Under the pieces are notes generated by a model. It was not told where the DNA came from and made no database searches. It saw only the letters and a program-made list of their open reading frames with translations. A stretch of DNA of 64,000 nt, from the NCBI GenBank assembly GCA_016713135.1, contig JADJPR010000004.1:124001-188000 (forward strand), in the 5' to 3' direction. Position numbers and translations under genes: made by a program. Source of the stretch: Rhodanobacteraceae bacterium. Lineage in GTDB: Bacteria > Pseudomonadota > Gammaproteobacteria > Xanthomonadales > SZUA-5. Positions 57,182 to 64,000 of the stretch are shown here, piece after piece. Within the stretch, counting starts at the first letter, position 1. Every line of letters starts with the position of its first letter.

Positions 57182-57646
57182 ATGTTCCGCCTGTCCAAAT
57201 TGGCCGATTACGCCACCGTGCTGATGGCCTGCCTGTCGGAAGATCCGGCCACGCAGCTGTCGGCGCAGGCGCTGGCCGAGCGCACCCGGCTGGAGGCACC
57301 GACGGTCTCCAAGCTGCTGAAGCAACTGGCGCAGGCGGAACTGGTGGTGTCGACCCGCGGTGCCAGCGGCGGCTACCGCCTGGCGCGGCCGGCGAACGCG
57401 ATCAGCATCGCCGAGATCATCGCCGCCATCGAGGGACCGCTCGGCATGACCGAGTGCAGCATCCATGCAGGCCTGTGCGACCGCGAGACCCACTGCACTG
57501 TGTCGAGCAATCTGCGCAAGATCAGCAACGCCGTGGAATCCGCGCTGCGCGCCGTCACGCTGGCGGACATGGCCGCGCCGCCGCTGCGCTGGCAGCCGCG
57601 CGTGCACGTCGAGCGGCTGGTGGTTAAAAGCCGGGACACGCATTGA
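57182..57646 (+). CDS. Rrf2 family regulator (SufR/IscR-like)
   Basis: 154 residues. The N-terminal winged helix reads 'SKLADYATVLMACLSEDPAT', with 'RLEAPTVSKLLKQLAQAELV'. Three cysteines (C-x8-type spacing: CSIHAGLCDRETHC) could bind an Fe-S cluster. In Xanthomonads this protein heads the suf operon (SUF assembly). Here a RAYT lies downstream instead. The dyad upstream suggests self-control. Confidence 0.9.
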   Translation: MFRLSKLADYATVLMACLSEDPATQLSAQALAERTRLEAPTVSKLLKQLAQAELVVSTRGASGGYRLARPANAISIAEIIAAIEGPLGMTECSIHAGLCDRETHCTVSSNLRKISNAVESALRAVTLADMAAPPLRWQPRVHVERLVVKSRDTH

Positions 57647-57774
57647 TTCCACACCCTACGAACGGGGAGACACGCACCGCTCGCTGCTGATTCCTTCGTG
57701 ATTTCAACGGCTTGGTCCGACCAAGGCCAACGCCCCCAGGCGCCCGCGGCGCCGGAAAGGATGGTCTGTCGCGC
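57647..57774 (-). repeat. RAYT 3' flank (inverted)
   Basis: Contains GGCGCCCGCGGCGCC, the reverse of the block after the other RAYTs, and ends at the RAYT stop. Shows the RAYT module in the opposite orientation. Confidence 0.68.
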
Positions 57775-58788
57775 TCAGTTGGAGAGCGAACGAGCCACGC
57801 CCAGGCCGCGCAGCCAGCGCTGGCCGATTTCCGCTGCCTTGTCGAGGAGCGCACTTTCGCTGCCGATAACGCGACAGAAGCCTTGCTTGGGCTTGACCGC
57901 GCGCACGCGGTGGGTCCACTCGTTTGAGTCCATTCCCAGGCGGCCGAGGACGGCCGGCGGCTTCCCCGTGATCCGCCCGCGCTTGCTGGGGTGCCATTGG
58001 CGGCCGGTCATGTCGACCAGTTCGATGTACTCGGTGGTTGAGAGCGCCGTCACCGGCAGGCCGCGAATGCCCAGCACCGGCGCCAGTTGAGGTCGGCGCG
58101 GTTCGCTGGTTGTGGCGCGACGGTTGCCACCGGTCGTGCAGGACAACGTCTCGCCACGCGGTTCCGACTCGATGGCTCGGATACGTTTCAGGATGCTCGT
58201 GTGTACCGAGCCCTCCAGTTGCGAGGTCATGCCGGCGCGGATGGGGTTCAGGTCCACATAGGCCATGGCCGACAGCACTGCGGTCTCGTCGAGCAGGACC
58301 TGGGATCGGAAGCGTCCTTCCCAGAACCGGCCCTTGCAGTGGTCCTCGACGTTCGCGCGGCGGGCGATGGGCTCACTGAGCGATTTCATGAACCACGAGA
58401 GACTGCAGAACCGCGCGCGCAGCACAGCCAGCCGGGCATCGTTCGCGACGATCTGCGCCTTCGCTGCTTCGTACTGACCATCCTCCGGCGGATACAGCCC
58501 CAGCCATCGGGCGGCGACCTCGTCCGGATCCCAGTACCGCGCGACGTCGGCATGCATCTCGATCACGATATGCAGGTGATTGCTCATCACCGCGTAGGCC
58601 CAGATCGAGACGGCATACAGCTCCGCCAACTGCGCCAGGCGATCTTCAACCCACTGCCGGCGATGCTCGTGATCGGTGCCCGTCAATGGATCCTGCCCGC
58701 AGAGCCAGGCGCGGCGTACACAGCGGGACACGCAGTGATAGATGCCGTGGGCGTTGGCGGGGACCAGGAGGGAGCGGGCTTGCGTCAT
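57775..58788 (-). CDS. REP-associated tyrosine transposase (RAYT), intact
   Basis: 337 residues, about 85-90% identical to the copy at 20823 by eye. HUH 'SNHLHIVIEM', 'YVDLNPIRAGMT' and a C-terminus of ARSLSN. The middle (about 215-240, 'EPRGETLSCTTGGNRRATTS') differs from the other copies, so it diverged earlier. Its left flank carries GGTGTCCTCG repeats (58930-59025). Intact and probably functional. Confidence 0.92.
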   Translation of the reverse strand: MTQARSLLVPANAHGIYHCVSRCVRRAWLCGQDPLTGTDHEHRRQWVEDRLAQLAELYAVSIWAYAVMSNHLHIVIEMHADVARYWDPDEVAARWLGLYPPEDGQYEAAKAQIVANDARLAVLRARFCSLSWFMKSLSEPIARRANVEDHCKGRFWEGRFRSQVLLDETAVLSAMAYVDLNPIRAGMTSQLEGSVHTSILKRIRAIESEPRGETLSCTTGGNRRATTSEPRRPQLAPVLGIRGLPVTALSTTEYIELVDMTGRQWHPSKRGRITGKPPAVLGRLGMDSNEWTHRVRAVKPKQGFCRVIGSESALLDKAAEIGQRWLRGLGVARSLSN

Positions 58789-59030
58789 GGGAGCAGCATG
58801 GCGCAATCGGTTGGCACCGGCTGTCAGAAGACTCCGACGGCGGTGTCAGAAAGCGATGATTTGTGCCTGTCCTCGCTTCGTGCGCCTGCGACCAGCAGCA
58901 GTGTCTCCCGCTGCGTGTCGAATCGTCGGGTGTCCTCGTTTCCGGCTGCGTGTCGAATCGTCGGGTGTCCTCGTTTCCGCGGGTGTCCTCGTTTCCGCGT
59001 TGGTGTCCTCGTTTCCGCGTTTCCGATCCG
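58789..59030. repeat. RAYT 5' flank and cluster of GTGTCCTCGTTTCCG repeats
   Basis: GGGTGTCCTCGTTTCCG and variants occur about five times (near 58928-59025), with CGTGTCGAATCGTC preceding two. Nearest the gene the segment is the shared RAYT leader. The motif is the inverted partner of the GCGAGGACAC at the other copies. Confidence 0.8.
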
Positions 59031-59081
59031 CAGCCGCGTGCTACCCTTTCATCATCCCGGTTTGGCATGAGAGGTGCGCCA

Positions 59082-59429
59082 ATGAACGACCCACTGGTCC
59101 GCTTCCTGTTCACGGCAGGCGTCGCGCTGGCGCTCGCAGCCTCGTCGGTGGATTCCGCCAAAGCCTCCCCTGCCTCGACCAAAGAGGCAGAAACCGAATA
59201 CAAGGACAACCTCAGACTTGACTTTTGGATAGAAAAAACAGCTCTCGACGACCAATTCGGGGAAATTCGCGACCACGCGAAGGGCGACGCACAGGAAGCG
59301 GGTGCTCAATCGGCGGCGCCTGCGCCCGAAGTAGCCGTAGCTGAGCCAGAGGCACCGACTGATGAGGCGGAGGCAGTGGCGGAAGAGGAAGAGGTCGAAG
59401 ACGACGCCGCGGATGAGGAATCCGAATAA
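59082..59429 (+). CDS. Small secreted acidic protein
   Basis: 115 residues: signal peptide about 1-27, then a Lys/Asp-rich part and a long Ala/Glu/Pro tail ('EAPTDEAEAVAEEEEVEDDA'). The end is almost purely acidic. No family recognised; the tail is probably disordered. The ATG at 59082 fits the signal peptide; GAGAGG precedes it. Confidence 0.58.
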   Translation: MNDPLVRFLFTAGVALALAASSVDSAKASPASTKEAETEYKDNLRLDFWIEKTALDDQFGEIRDHAKGDAQEAGAQSAAPAPEVAVAEPEAPTDEAEAVAEEEEVEDDAADEESE

Positions 59430-59545
59430 CGTCTAGCCAGCATTGCTCACTCGACGCTAACGGCACGCAGCACGTGGGTTCGCGGAGCTCGCCGCATCCT
59501 GCAAAGGCGCGGCCTTGATGCCGTTCGCCTTCGCCTCAGCACATT

Positions 59546-60466
59546 CTACAAAGGCGCGTCCGCCTCTGCGCTCAGACACGTCAGGCTGTTAGCCATTCCG
59601 GCGATCTTCTGCGCGGCGCCTTCGAGGGTGGCGGAGCCGATCAATGAGCCGAAGCGACGGATGATGAGGACATGGCCGCCGCCGAGGTCGCGGGCGGCTT
59701 CGACGAGGTAAAACTGTCGGTGGGCGCGGGCGAAGCGCTCTTTCTGGCGTTGCAGCTCTGCCTTGTTGTCGCGCCAGGGTTGCAGCGCGCTGCGTTCGGC
59801 GGCGCGGTAGGCGTCGCGATCGGCCTGGCGCTCGGGATCGTCGAGATCGAGGGCACGCCAGTCGCTCCAACGCGCTTCTCGCATGCGCTCGAGAATGTCG
59901 GGTAGATGGGGCAGGTGCAGCATAGCCATGGACGGCGGGGCGACCACCTGTGCGGGCAGGGCCGCGTTCTCGATGACGCTCATCCTGATGCGCCAGCCGC
60001 TCTCGTCGCCCGCCGCGAGCACGCGATGCTTGTCCGCGAGTTGGTCGACGTCGTCGAGAAATCCGCCCTGGAAGTAGTGCTGCCATAGGCGTTGGCGAAT
60101 CAGCAGATGGGTCAGGTCGGCGGCGAAGCCGTCGATCAAGGCCTGCGCCGCGGCGGCATCGTCGAGCGCATAGAACTCGGCCCATTGCTCGCCTTCGGAA
60201 TCGTCAGAACTTCCGGCCAGCTCGACGCGATAGCCGCGCCAGCGAAAGCTCTCGTCGTAGGCGGTTACGCGGGAAACGTTGCCGTTGGGAAAGCGGATGC
60301 TGCAGGCGACCGTCTCGGCACGATATTCGCGCCGGTTGCGCAACTCTTCGTAGTGCGCCTGCGCGCGCGCGGCTTCCTGCGCCTGCTGCAGGTAGATCCC
60401 GACGCCGGCAGCGGTCAGTGCCAGGATCGTTCCCACGGCGATCAGGATTTTCGTGCGAGCGGCCAT
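59546..60466 (-). CDS. Membrane-anchored protein, unknown function
   Basis: 306 residues. One N-terminal helix (about 6-25) anchors a soluble part with a charged helical C-terminal third (RQKERFARAHRQFY). It includes one pair of cysteines (CSIRF and LTCLS). No family recognised. It is alone between repeats. Confidence 0.62.
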   Translation of the reverse strand: MAARTKILIAVGTILALTAAGVGIYLQQAQEAARAQAHYEELRNRREYRAETVACSIRFPNGNVSRVTAYDESFRWRGYRVELAGSSDDSEGEQWAEFYALDDAAAAQALIDGFAADLTHLLIRQRLWQHYFQGGFLDDVDQLADKHRVLAAGDESGWRIRMSVIENAALPAQVVAPPSMAMLHLPHLPDILERMREARWSDWRALDLDDPERQADRDAYRAAERSALQPWRDNKAELQRQKERFARAHRQFYLVEAARDLGGGHVLIIRRFGSLIGSATLEGAAQKIAGMANSLTCLSAEADAPL

Positions 60467-60559
60467 GCCGCGATGTTTTCGCGTCCGCCGTGAGCAAGCA
60501 AGAGGGGCGCAGGTTGCACGCAGGCGTTGGCAGCGACCGACCCGAGTGAGAAGAGCACC

Positions 60560-60640
60560 GTCTCACAGAATGAGCAGAGCGAGGGCACCCATCACACCGA
60601 AGCGGAGCGAGGACACCCAGACCGGAGCGAGGACACCCAT
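60560..60640. repeat. Cluster of GAGCGAGGACACCCA repeats
   Basis: Three units related to GCGAGGACACCCA (one with GGGCACCCA) in tandem near 60565, 60600 and 60620. The same RAYT-linked motif, without a RAYT gene. Confidence 0.72.
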
Positions 60641-60700
60641 CGCCCATCGACTCCGCCGACAAGCAATCGAGGACAATCCGTAACTCGTCGAGCGACCGGA

Positions 60701-60864
60701 CTAGTGTGGTGTTCCGCAATTAGGTTGAAGAAATTTCCGATGAATTTTGCGGCGAGGCAAGGCGAGAGGAGGAGTCATAGCAGGGCTATGGCGACGACGA
60801 GCAACGCCGCATCGGCGCAAAAGGCGCGGAAATAATTCAAGGTAATTGCGGAACACCACGCTAG
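60701..60864. mobile_element. MITE-like element of 164 bp
   Basis: Ends CTAGTGTGGTGTTCCGCAAT / ATTGCGGAACACCACGCTAG are inverted over at least 20 bases, with further pairing TTTCCG/CGGAAA inside. The centre is GC-rich with GGCGAGGCAAGGCGAGAGGA. CTAG at both ends resembles a target-site duplication. No coding capacity, so movement would need a transposase in trans. Confidence 0.68.
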
Positions 60865-60911
60865 CTCGCTGGTTGGGTCGAGGCGCTCCATGCGGCTCCA
60901 CTACCTGCCGT

Positions 60912-60923
60912 ATACCATGGTAT
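60912..60923. promoter_or_regulatory. Palindromic operator candidate of vapBC
   Basis: ATACCATGGTAT is a perfect 12-base palindrome 24 bases before the vapB start. Such sites bind VapB/VapBC and give autorepression. Confidence 0.6.
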
Positions 60924-60946
60924 CCATCACGACCATGGAGGCCACG

Positions 60947-61204
60947 ATGAACCAGACCGCGAAGGTGTTCACGAACGGCCGCAGTCAGGCGGTACGGCTG
61001 CCGGCGGCCTTTCGTTTCGATACCAAGGAGGTTTTCATCCGCCAGGACGAGCAGACGGGAGACATCATCCTTTCTCGCAAGCCACCGGACTGGAAGGGCT
61101 TCCTTGCGGCGCTCGATGGGGTCGAGGTTCCGTCTGACTTCCTGTCCGATCGTGATCAGGGCGACGCCGGAGATCGCGATCCGTTCGCGGATGTTCCGGC
61201 GTGA
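60947..61204 (+). CDS. vapB: VapB-type antitoxin (AbrB/MazE-like DNA-binding)
   Basis: 85 residues: AbrB-like swapped-hairpin start 'TAKVFTNGRSQAVRLPAAFR', then 'DEQTGDIILSRKPPDWKGFL' and a toxin-binding acidic tail. GGAGG lies five bases before the ATG. Overlaps vapC by a few bases (GTGA). Confidence 0.92.
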   Translation: MNQTAKVFTNGRSQAVRLPAAFRFDTKEVFIRQDEQTGDIILSRKPPDWKGFLAALDGVEVPSDFLSDRDQGDAGDRDPFADVPA

Positions 61205-61602
61205 AGCGCTACATGCTCGACTCCAACATCGTCAGCCTCCTCATCCGAAGGCAATCGACGCTGGTGGAACGGGTGCAAGATCATTCGATGTCCAGCCTGT
61301 GCGTGAGCGCGATAACGGCGGGAGAGCTGGCGATCGGTTTGGCTCGGCGCCCGGAGGCAACCCGCCTCAAGATCGCGGTCGATGAGTTCTTGCTTCGGGT
61401 CGACGTGTTGCCTTGGGACGGTGCGATCGCCGAGGCCTATGGCGCGCTCCGGGCGAGGATGGAGATCGCAGGAAGGAACCTCGCACCGCTCGACCGTTTG
61501 ATTGCCGCACACGCACTGGAAACGGGCGCAGTGCTCGTGACCAGCGACCGGGCTTTCGGCCACGTACCGGATCTGCAGATCGAGGACTGGACAACGCCGT
61601 GA
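61201..61602 (+). CDS. vapC: VapC-type PIN-domain ribonuclease toxin
   Basis: 133 residues with PIN acids: Asp in 'MLDSNIVSLL', Glu in 'TAGELAIGLA', Asp in 'LAPLDRLIAAHA' and Asp in 'VTSDRAFG'. Such toxins cut tRNA or rRNA when free of VapB. It starts with GTG inside the vapB stop (GTGA), so translation is coupled. Confidence 0.93.
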   Translation: MKRYMLDSNIVSLLIRRQSTLVERVQDHSMSSLCVSAITAGELAIGLARRPEATRLKIAVDEFLLRVDVLPWDGAIAEAYGALRARMEIAGRNLAPLDRLIAAHALETGAVLVTSDRAFGHVPDLQIEDWTTP

Positions 61603-61796
61603 GCACGGATCCTTGCACGAATGCTGTGGCGGGCAATGGCGACTGCAATTCCTGGACATCGTCGAGCGCCGCGCACAACGGCACCCGCGCCAACCTGCAG
61701 CCGCAATGGGCAACCGCTTGGGAGGTCGCCGCGCCGTGGGGTTCGACGATGCTCGCCTTCGATGGGAACAACCTCGTCTGTTGCGTGGAGGACTGA
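61599..61796 (+). CDS. Short Cys-containing frame after vapC, unknown
   Basis: 65 codons from a GTG overlapping the vapC stop (GTGA). 'STDPCTNAVAGNGDCNSWTS' and the end 'GNNLVCCVED' give four cysteines. No family recognised. It may be a fragment of a larger exported protein, or not expressed. Confidence 0.35.
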   Translation: MSTDPCTNAVAGNGDCNSWTSSSAAHNGTRANLQPQWATAWEVAAPWGSTMLAFDGNNLVCCVED

Positions 61797-61829
61797 GCGA
61801 GCCCGGCCGGCGCCCGAAGGATCCCGATA

Positions 61830-63104
61830 TCAGTAGGTGGTCAAGGCAGTTGCAGCGCGATTTGCGCCTTCGGCTGCGGGCATGTTCGGCGGATTGGCGT
61901 CATCGCGATCGAGTTGCTGCACGCGCGCCGCCGCCGCACCGCCGATCCAGGGACAGTCGCTGCGCCCGGCCAGGCGCAGGCGCAGCCGGCCGACGACATC
62001 GTAGCCGGCATCGGCGAGCCCCCGCGGCAACGCGCCGAGCAGCAGGCCGGCGAGCACGTACAGGCCGCTGCAGTGGCGCAGCACGGCGGCGACCGCCGCG
62101 GCGCGCCGGTGCACCTGGCCATTCGCGTCGATGACGATCACGCTCTCGCCCGCCACGTCGAAGCCGTGTTGGCGCGCGTAGTCCGACTGCAGCGCGGCGA
62201 CCCGCAGCGGCTGCGCGCCCTCCGTTGCCGCGATGCGCACGCAGCCGTGGCAAAAGGCGCAGGCGCCGTCGTAAAGCACGGTCAGCGCTTGCGGCCTGGC
62301 CCAGCGCTGCACCCAGCGCGGGTCGAAGGCGAGCAGGTGCGCCAGCAGCATCGGGATCGTCAGGTCGGCGAAATCGAGCAGCAGCAGGAAGCCGCACTGC
62401 GCCAGCAGCATGGTCGACCACAGCATGGCGCGCAGCCGCGGCCACAGGTAGAGCGGCGCGTACAGCAGTTCCACCCACAGGATCGCAAGCGTGATCGCGT
62501 GCAGCAGGCCGGGCCAGTCCAGCAGAAGCGTGCGCAACAGGTGATCGCGCGCGAGCGGGTTCTGCAGGACCATCGCGACCGCGTCGCCAGCCACCCAGGC
62601 CGGCGATTGCAACTTGGTCCAGCCGCTGTAGCTGTAGCACAGCGCGAGCATCGCCAGGTGCGCCAGCCTCAGCGAACGCGGCAGCCGCCAGCCGATGTCG
62701 TCACCGGCTGCGCGCGGCACGCCGGCGTGCAGCAGCAGCATCCAACCGAGCAGCGGCAGGCTGGGGTTGGCGATCAGCGGGTTGCGCGCGTGCAGCCACG
62801 CCAGCAGCAGCGCGCACACCACCGCGGCGGTACGGTCAAGGCGGCCGCAGGCGATGGCGACGCCGCAGGCGACGCCTGACAGCAGCAGCAGCGTCGCCAT
62901 CCAGGGACTGTCGTCCAGCCAGAAAGGACTCGGGAGCAGGCCGAACAGCGGTGAGCGCTGCGCATCGCCGAGCATGCCTTGCGCCGAGAACAGTTCTGCC
63001 GCCCACGGCAGCAGGCTGGCGAAGTGCACCACCAGGAAGGCACCGAGCAAGGCACGGTAGATCGCGTAGTGGCCACGGGTCCAGTCGCTGGCACGCTCAT
63101 TCAT
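61830..63104 (-). CDS. HTTM-domain membrane protein fused to a DCC thiol-disulfide domain
   Basis: 424 residues. The first 290 residues hold about seven or eight membrane segments of the HTTM/vitamin-K-carboxylase-like type ('YSYSGWTKLQSPAWVAGDAV'). The C-terminal domain (about 290-400) is DUF393 with the DCC motif 'LYDGACAFCHGCVR' (Cys-x2-Cys). The domains occur separately in many bacteria; fused, the pair may link a membrane enzyme to a redox centre. Starts 8 bases inside the end of the upstream gene (ATG 63104). Confidence 0.85.
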   Translation of the reverse strand: MNERASDWTRGHYAIYRALLGAFLVVHFASLLPWAAELFSAQGMLGDAQRSPLFGLLPSPFWLDDSPWMATLLLLSGVACGVAIACGRLDRTAAVVCALLLAWLHARNPLIANPSLPLLGWMLLLHAGVPRAAGDDIGWRLPRSLRLAHLAMLALCYSYSGWTKLQSPAWVAGDAVAMVLQNPLARDHLLRTLLLDWPGLLHAITLAILWVELLYAPLYLWPRLRAMLWSTMLLAQCGFLLLLDFADLTIPMLLAHLLAFDPRWVQRWARPQALTVLYDGACAFCHGCVRIAATEGAQPLRVAALQSDYARQHGFDVAGESVIVIDANGQVHRRAAAVAAVLRHCSGLYVLAGLLLGALPRGLADAGYDVVGRLRLRLAGRSDCPWIGGAAAARVQQLDRDDANPPNMPAAEGANRAATALTTY

Positions 63105-63600
63105 CGACAACCTCCCGGCTTGCACAATCCAGCGTCTGCACCAGCGGCAGGCGCGCCGGCGCGTCCGCACGCGGCTGCACGCGGATGCGCCAGCGCTGGT
63201 GCGCGCCCAGCCCCAGTTCGGCGGCGGCCAGGCCCGGTGCGCACAGCGCATGCACCAGCACGCTGGCGTGCATTCCGCGGGTGCGCTCATCGCTGCGCAG
63301 CAGCGGGCCGTACGCAAAGGCCGCGCCGTAGGCGTTGCGGCGGTTGTAGGGGCCGCGCAGGCCGGCGTAGCGCGCCGGATCGATCTCGACCTCGTGCCAG
63401 CGACCGTCGTCATCCGCGCCGGCGACGAAGAAGCGGTTGGCGAAGGTCTCGAAGCCACGATGGGCGGTGAACACCTTCATCGCCGGCGCGACCTGAGTCG
63501 TGGCCGCGAGTGCCCGCACACGCCGCCAGCCGCAGACGTCGGCGAGCATCTGCGTACAGCCGACCAGCAGCAGGCAGGCGGCATACCAGTTGCGGTTCAT
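63097..63600 (-). CDS. Exported protein of unknown function (HTTM-linked)
   Basis: 167 residues with a hydrophobic N-terminal segment (about 5-22, possibly a signal or lipoprotein: LLLVGC). The rest has 'AHRGFETFANRFFVAGADDD' and 'GPYNRRNAYGAAFAYGPLLR'. No family known to me. It overlaps the HTTM gene at its 3' end and the hydroxylase stop at its 5' end, so the three form one operon. Confidence 0.68.
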   Translation of the reverse strand: MNRNWYAACLLLVGCTQMLADVCGWRRVRALAATTQVAPAMKVFTAHRGFETFANRFFVAGADDDGRWHEVEIDPARYAGLRGPYNRRNAYGAAFAYGPLLRSDERTRGMHASVLVHALCAPGLAAAELGLGAHQRWRIRVQPRADAPARLPLVQTLDCASREVVDE

Positions 63601-64000
63601 CGCGGCGTCCTCCACAGCAGCAGGCGGCCGAGCTGGCGTTCGCGGTCGTCGGCGAAGCCGCATTCGCGCGGCGATTCGCGCGGGTTGTCCAGGGTCCCGA
63701 ACAACCAGTCCCACAGCGGCAGGTCGGAGTAGTTGTCGCGGTGCCAGTCGCGCTGGTGGTGGCGGCGGTGGCTTTCCGGCCGCTGGATCAGGTAGCCGAG
63801 CCAGTGCGGCGTGCGCACATTCCAGTGGTAGAAGAGCTCGGCGAGGCCGGCGAAGGTCAGTGCCAGCGCGACGCTCGCCGGCTGCAGCCCGAGCACGCTC
63901 ACCAGCAACAGGCTGGTCAGCAGGCCGTTGGCGAGGATCTCCAGCGGATGCTTGTAGAAGCTGGTCAGGACTTCGATCCGACTGGCGCTGTGGTGCACCG
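63597..64000 (-). CDS. Fatty-acid hydroxylase/sterol-desaturase family, 5' end beyond the window
   Basis: The last about 134 codons are visible. Histidine motifs of the family are present: 'MHHSASRIEVLT' (HH at the edge, first codon is GTG), 'ELFYHWNVRTP' and 'RPESHRRHHQRDWHRDNYSD', 'LPLWDWLFGT'. The enzyme would be a membrane di-iron hydroxylase acting on lipid. The frame is open to the window edge, so the start is outside. Confidence 0.85.
   Translation of the reverse strand, partial: VHHSASRIEVLTSFYKHPLEILANGLLTSLLLVSVLGLQPASVALALTFAGLAELFYHWNVRTPHWLGYLIQRPESHRRHHQRDWHRDNYSDLPLWDWLFGTLDNPRESPRECGFADDRERQLGRLLLWRTPR

Overview
The window is a high-GC gammaproteobacterial chromosome segment. 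Its gene content and repeat families fit the Xanthomonadales (Lysobacterales), perhaps near Rhodanobacteraceae: secreted proteins ending in a 'FAxGFE'-like tail, 'GTGGGAGCGGGC' intergenic repeats, REP-associated tyrosine transposases (RAYTs), an Xanthomonad-type M20 dipeptidase and a SufR-type regulator. The species cannot be named from the sequence alone. No rRNA, tRNA, CRISPR array or integrase was recognised.

Layout. 0-14.2 kb is ordinary chromosome: a DksA-type zinc-finger protein, a patatin/surface-antigen autotransporter, a cold-shock protein, an RRM protein, a META lipoprotein, HutD, SET, HIT and ComEA-like proteins, an M20 peptidase, a saccharopine-dehydrogenase-like protein, 2,4-dienoyl-CoA reductase (frameshifted), a membrane protein, a secreted delta-60-like protein and a macrodomain protein. 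14.3-27.4 kb is a lower-GC accessory island. Its core (about 18.0-25.7 kb) reads as an integron cassette array without a visible integrase: single genes all on the minus strand, each beginning just after a GTTRRRY-like core, separated by 88-90 bp attC-like sites. The cassettes encode a split Ser/Thr kinase, a DUF6161-like membrane protein, a tail-collar protein, a PD-(D/E)XK-like protein and a membrane protein. RAYT genes and RAYT fragments, with arrays of a GGGTGTCC-containing repeat, have entered the array and broken at least one cassette. The island ends with a degenerate 43-bp tandem repeat and a SUKH/SMI1-like gene.

28-32 kb holds a secreted protein and a DUF1800-DUF1501-cupredoxin operon. 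32-34 kb is a gene-free repeat mosaic. 34-51 kb holds PhoD phosphatase, a HigBA-type toxin-antitoxin pair, TetR with two alpha/beta hydrolases, a TSUP permease, a RIO kinase, a BNR-repeat secreted protein, a DUF4272 protein, an S9 peptidase, gcvP (frameshifted) behind a tandem glycine riboswitch, tag and fumC. 51-57 kb is a urease operon on the minus strand, ureD-A-(small membrane protein)-B-C-E-F-G, in which ureD is frameshifted. 57-64 kb holds an Rrf2/SufR regulator, an intact RAYT, secreted and membrane proteins, a MITE-like inverted repeat, VapBC and a membrane-lipid-looking cluster (HTTM/DCC fusion, unknown, fatty-acid hydroxylase) that runs off the right edge.

Four otherwise intact genes (fadH, the kinase, gcvP, ureD) each carry a single extra base. 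This pattern suggests assembly or sequencing error rather than real decay, and matters for anyone using the translations.
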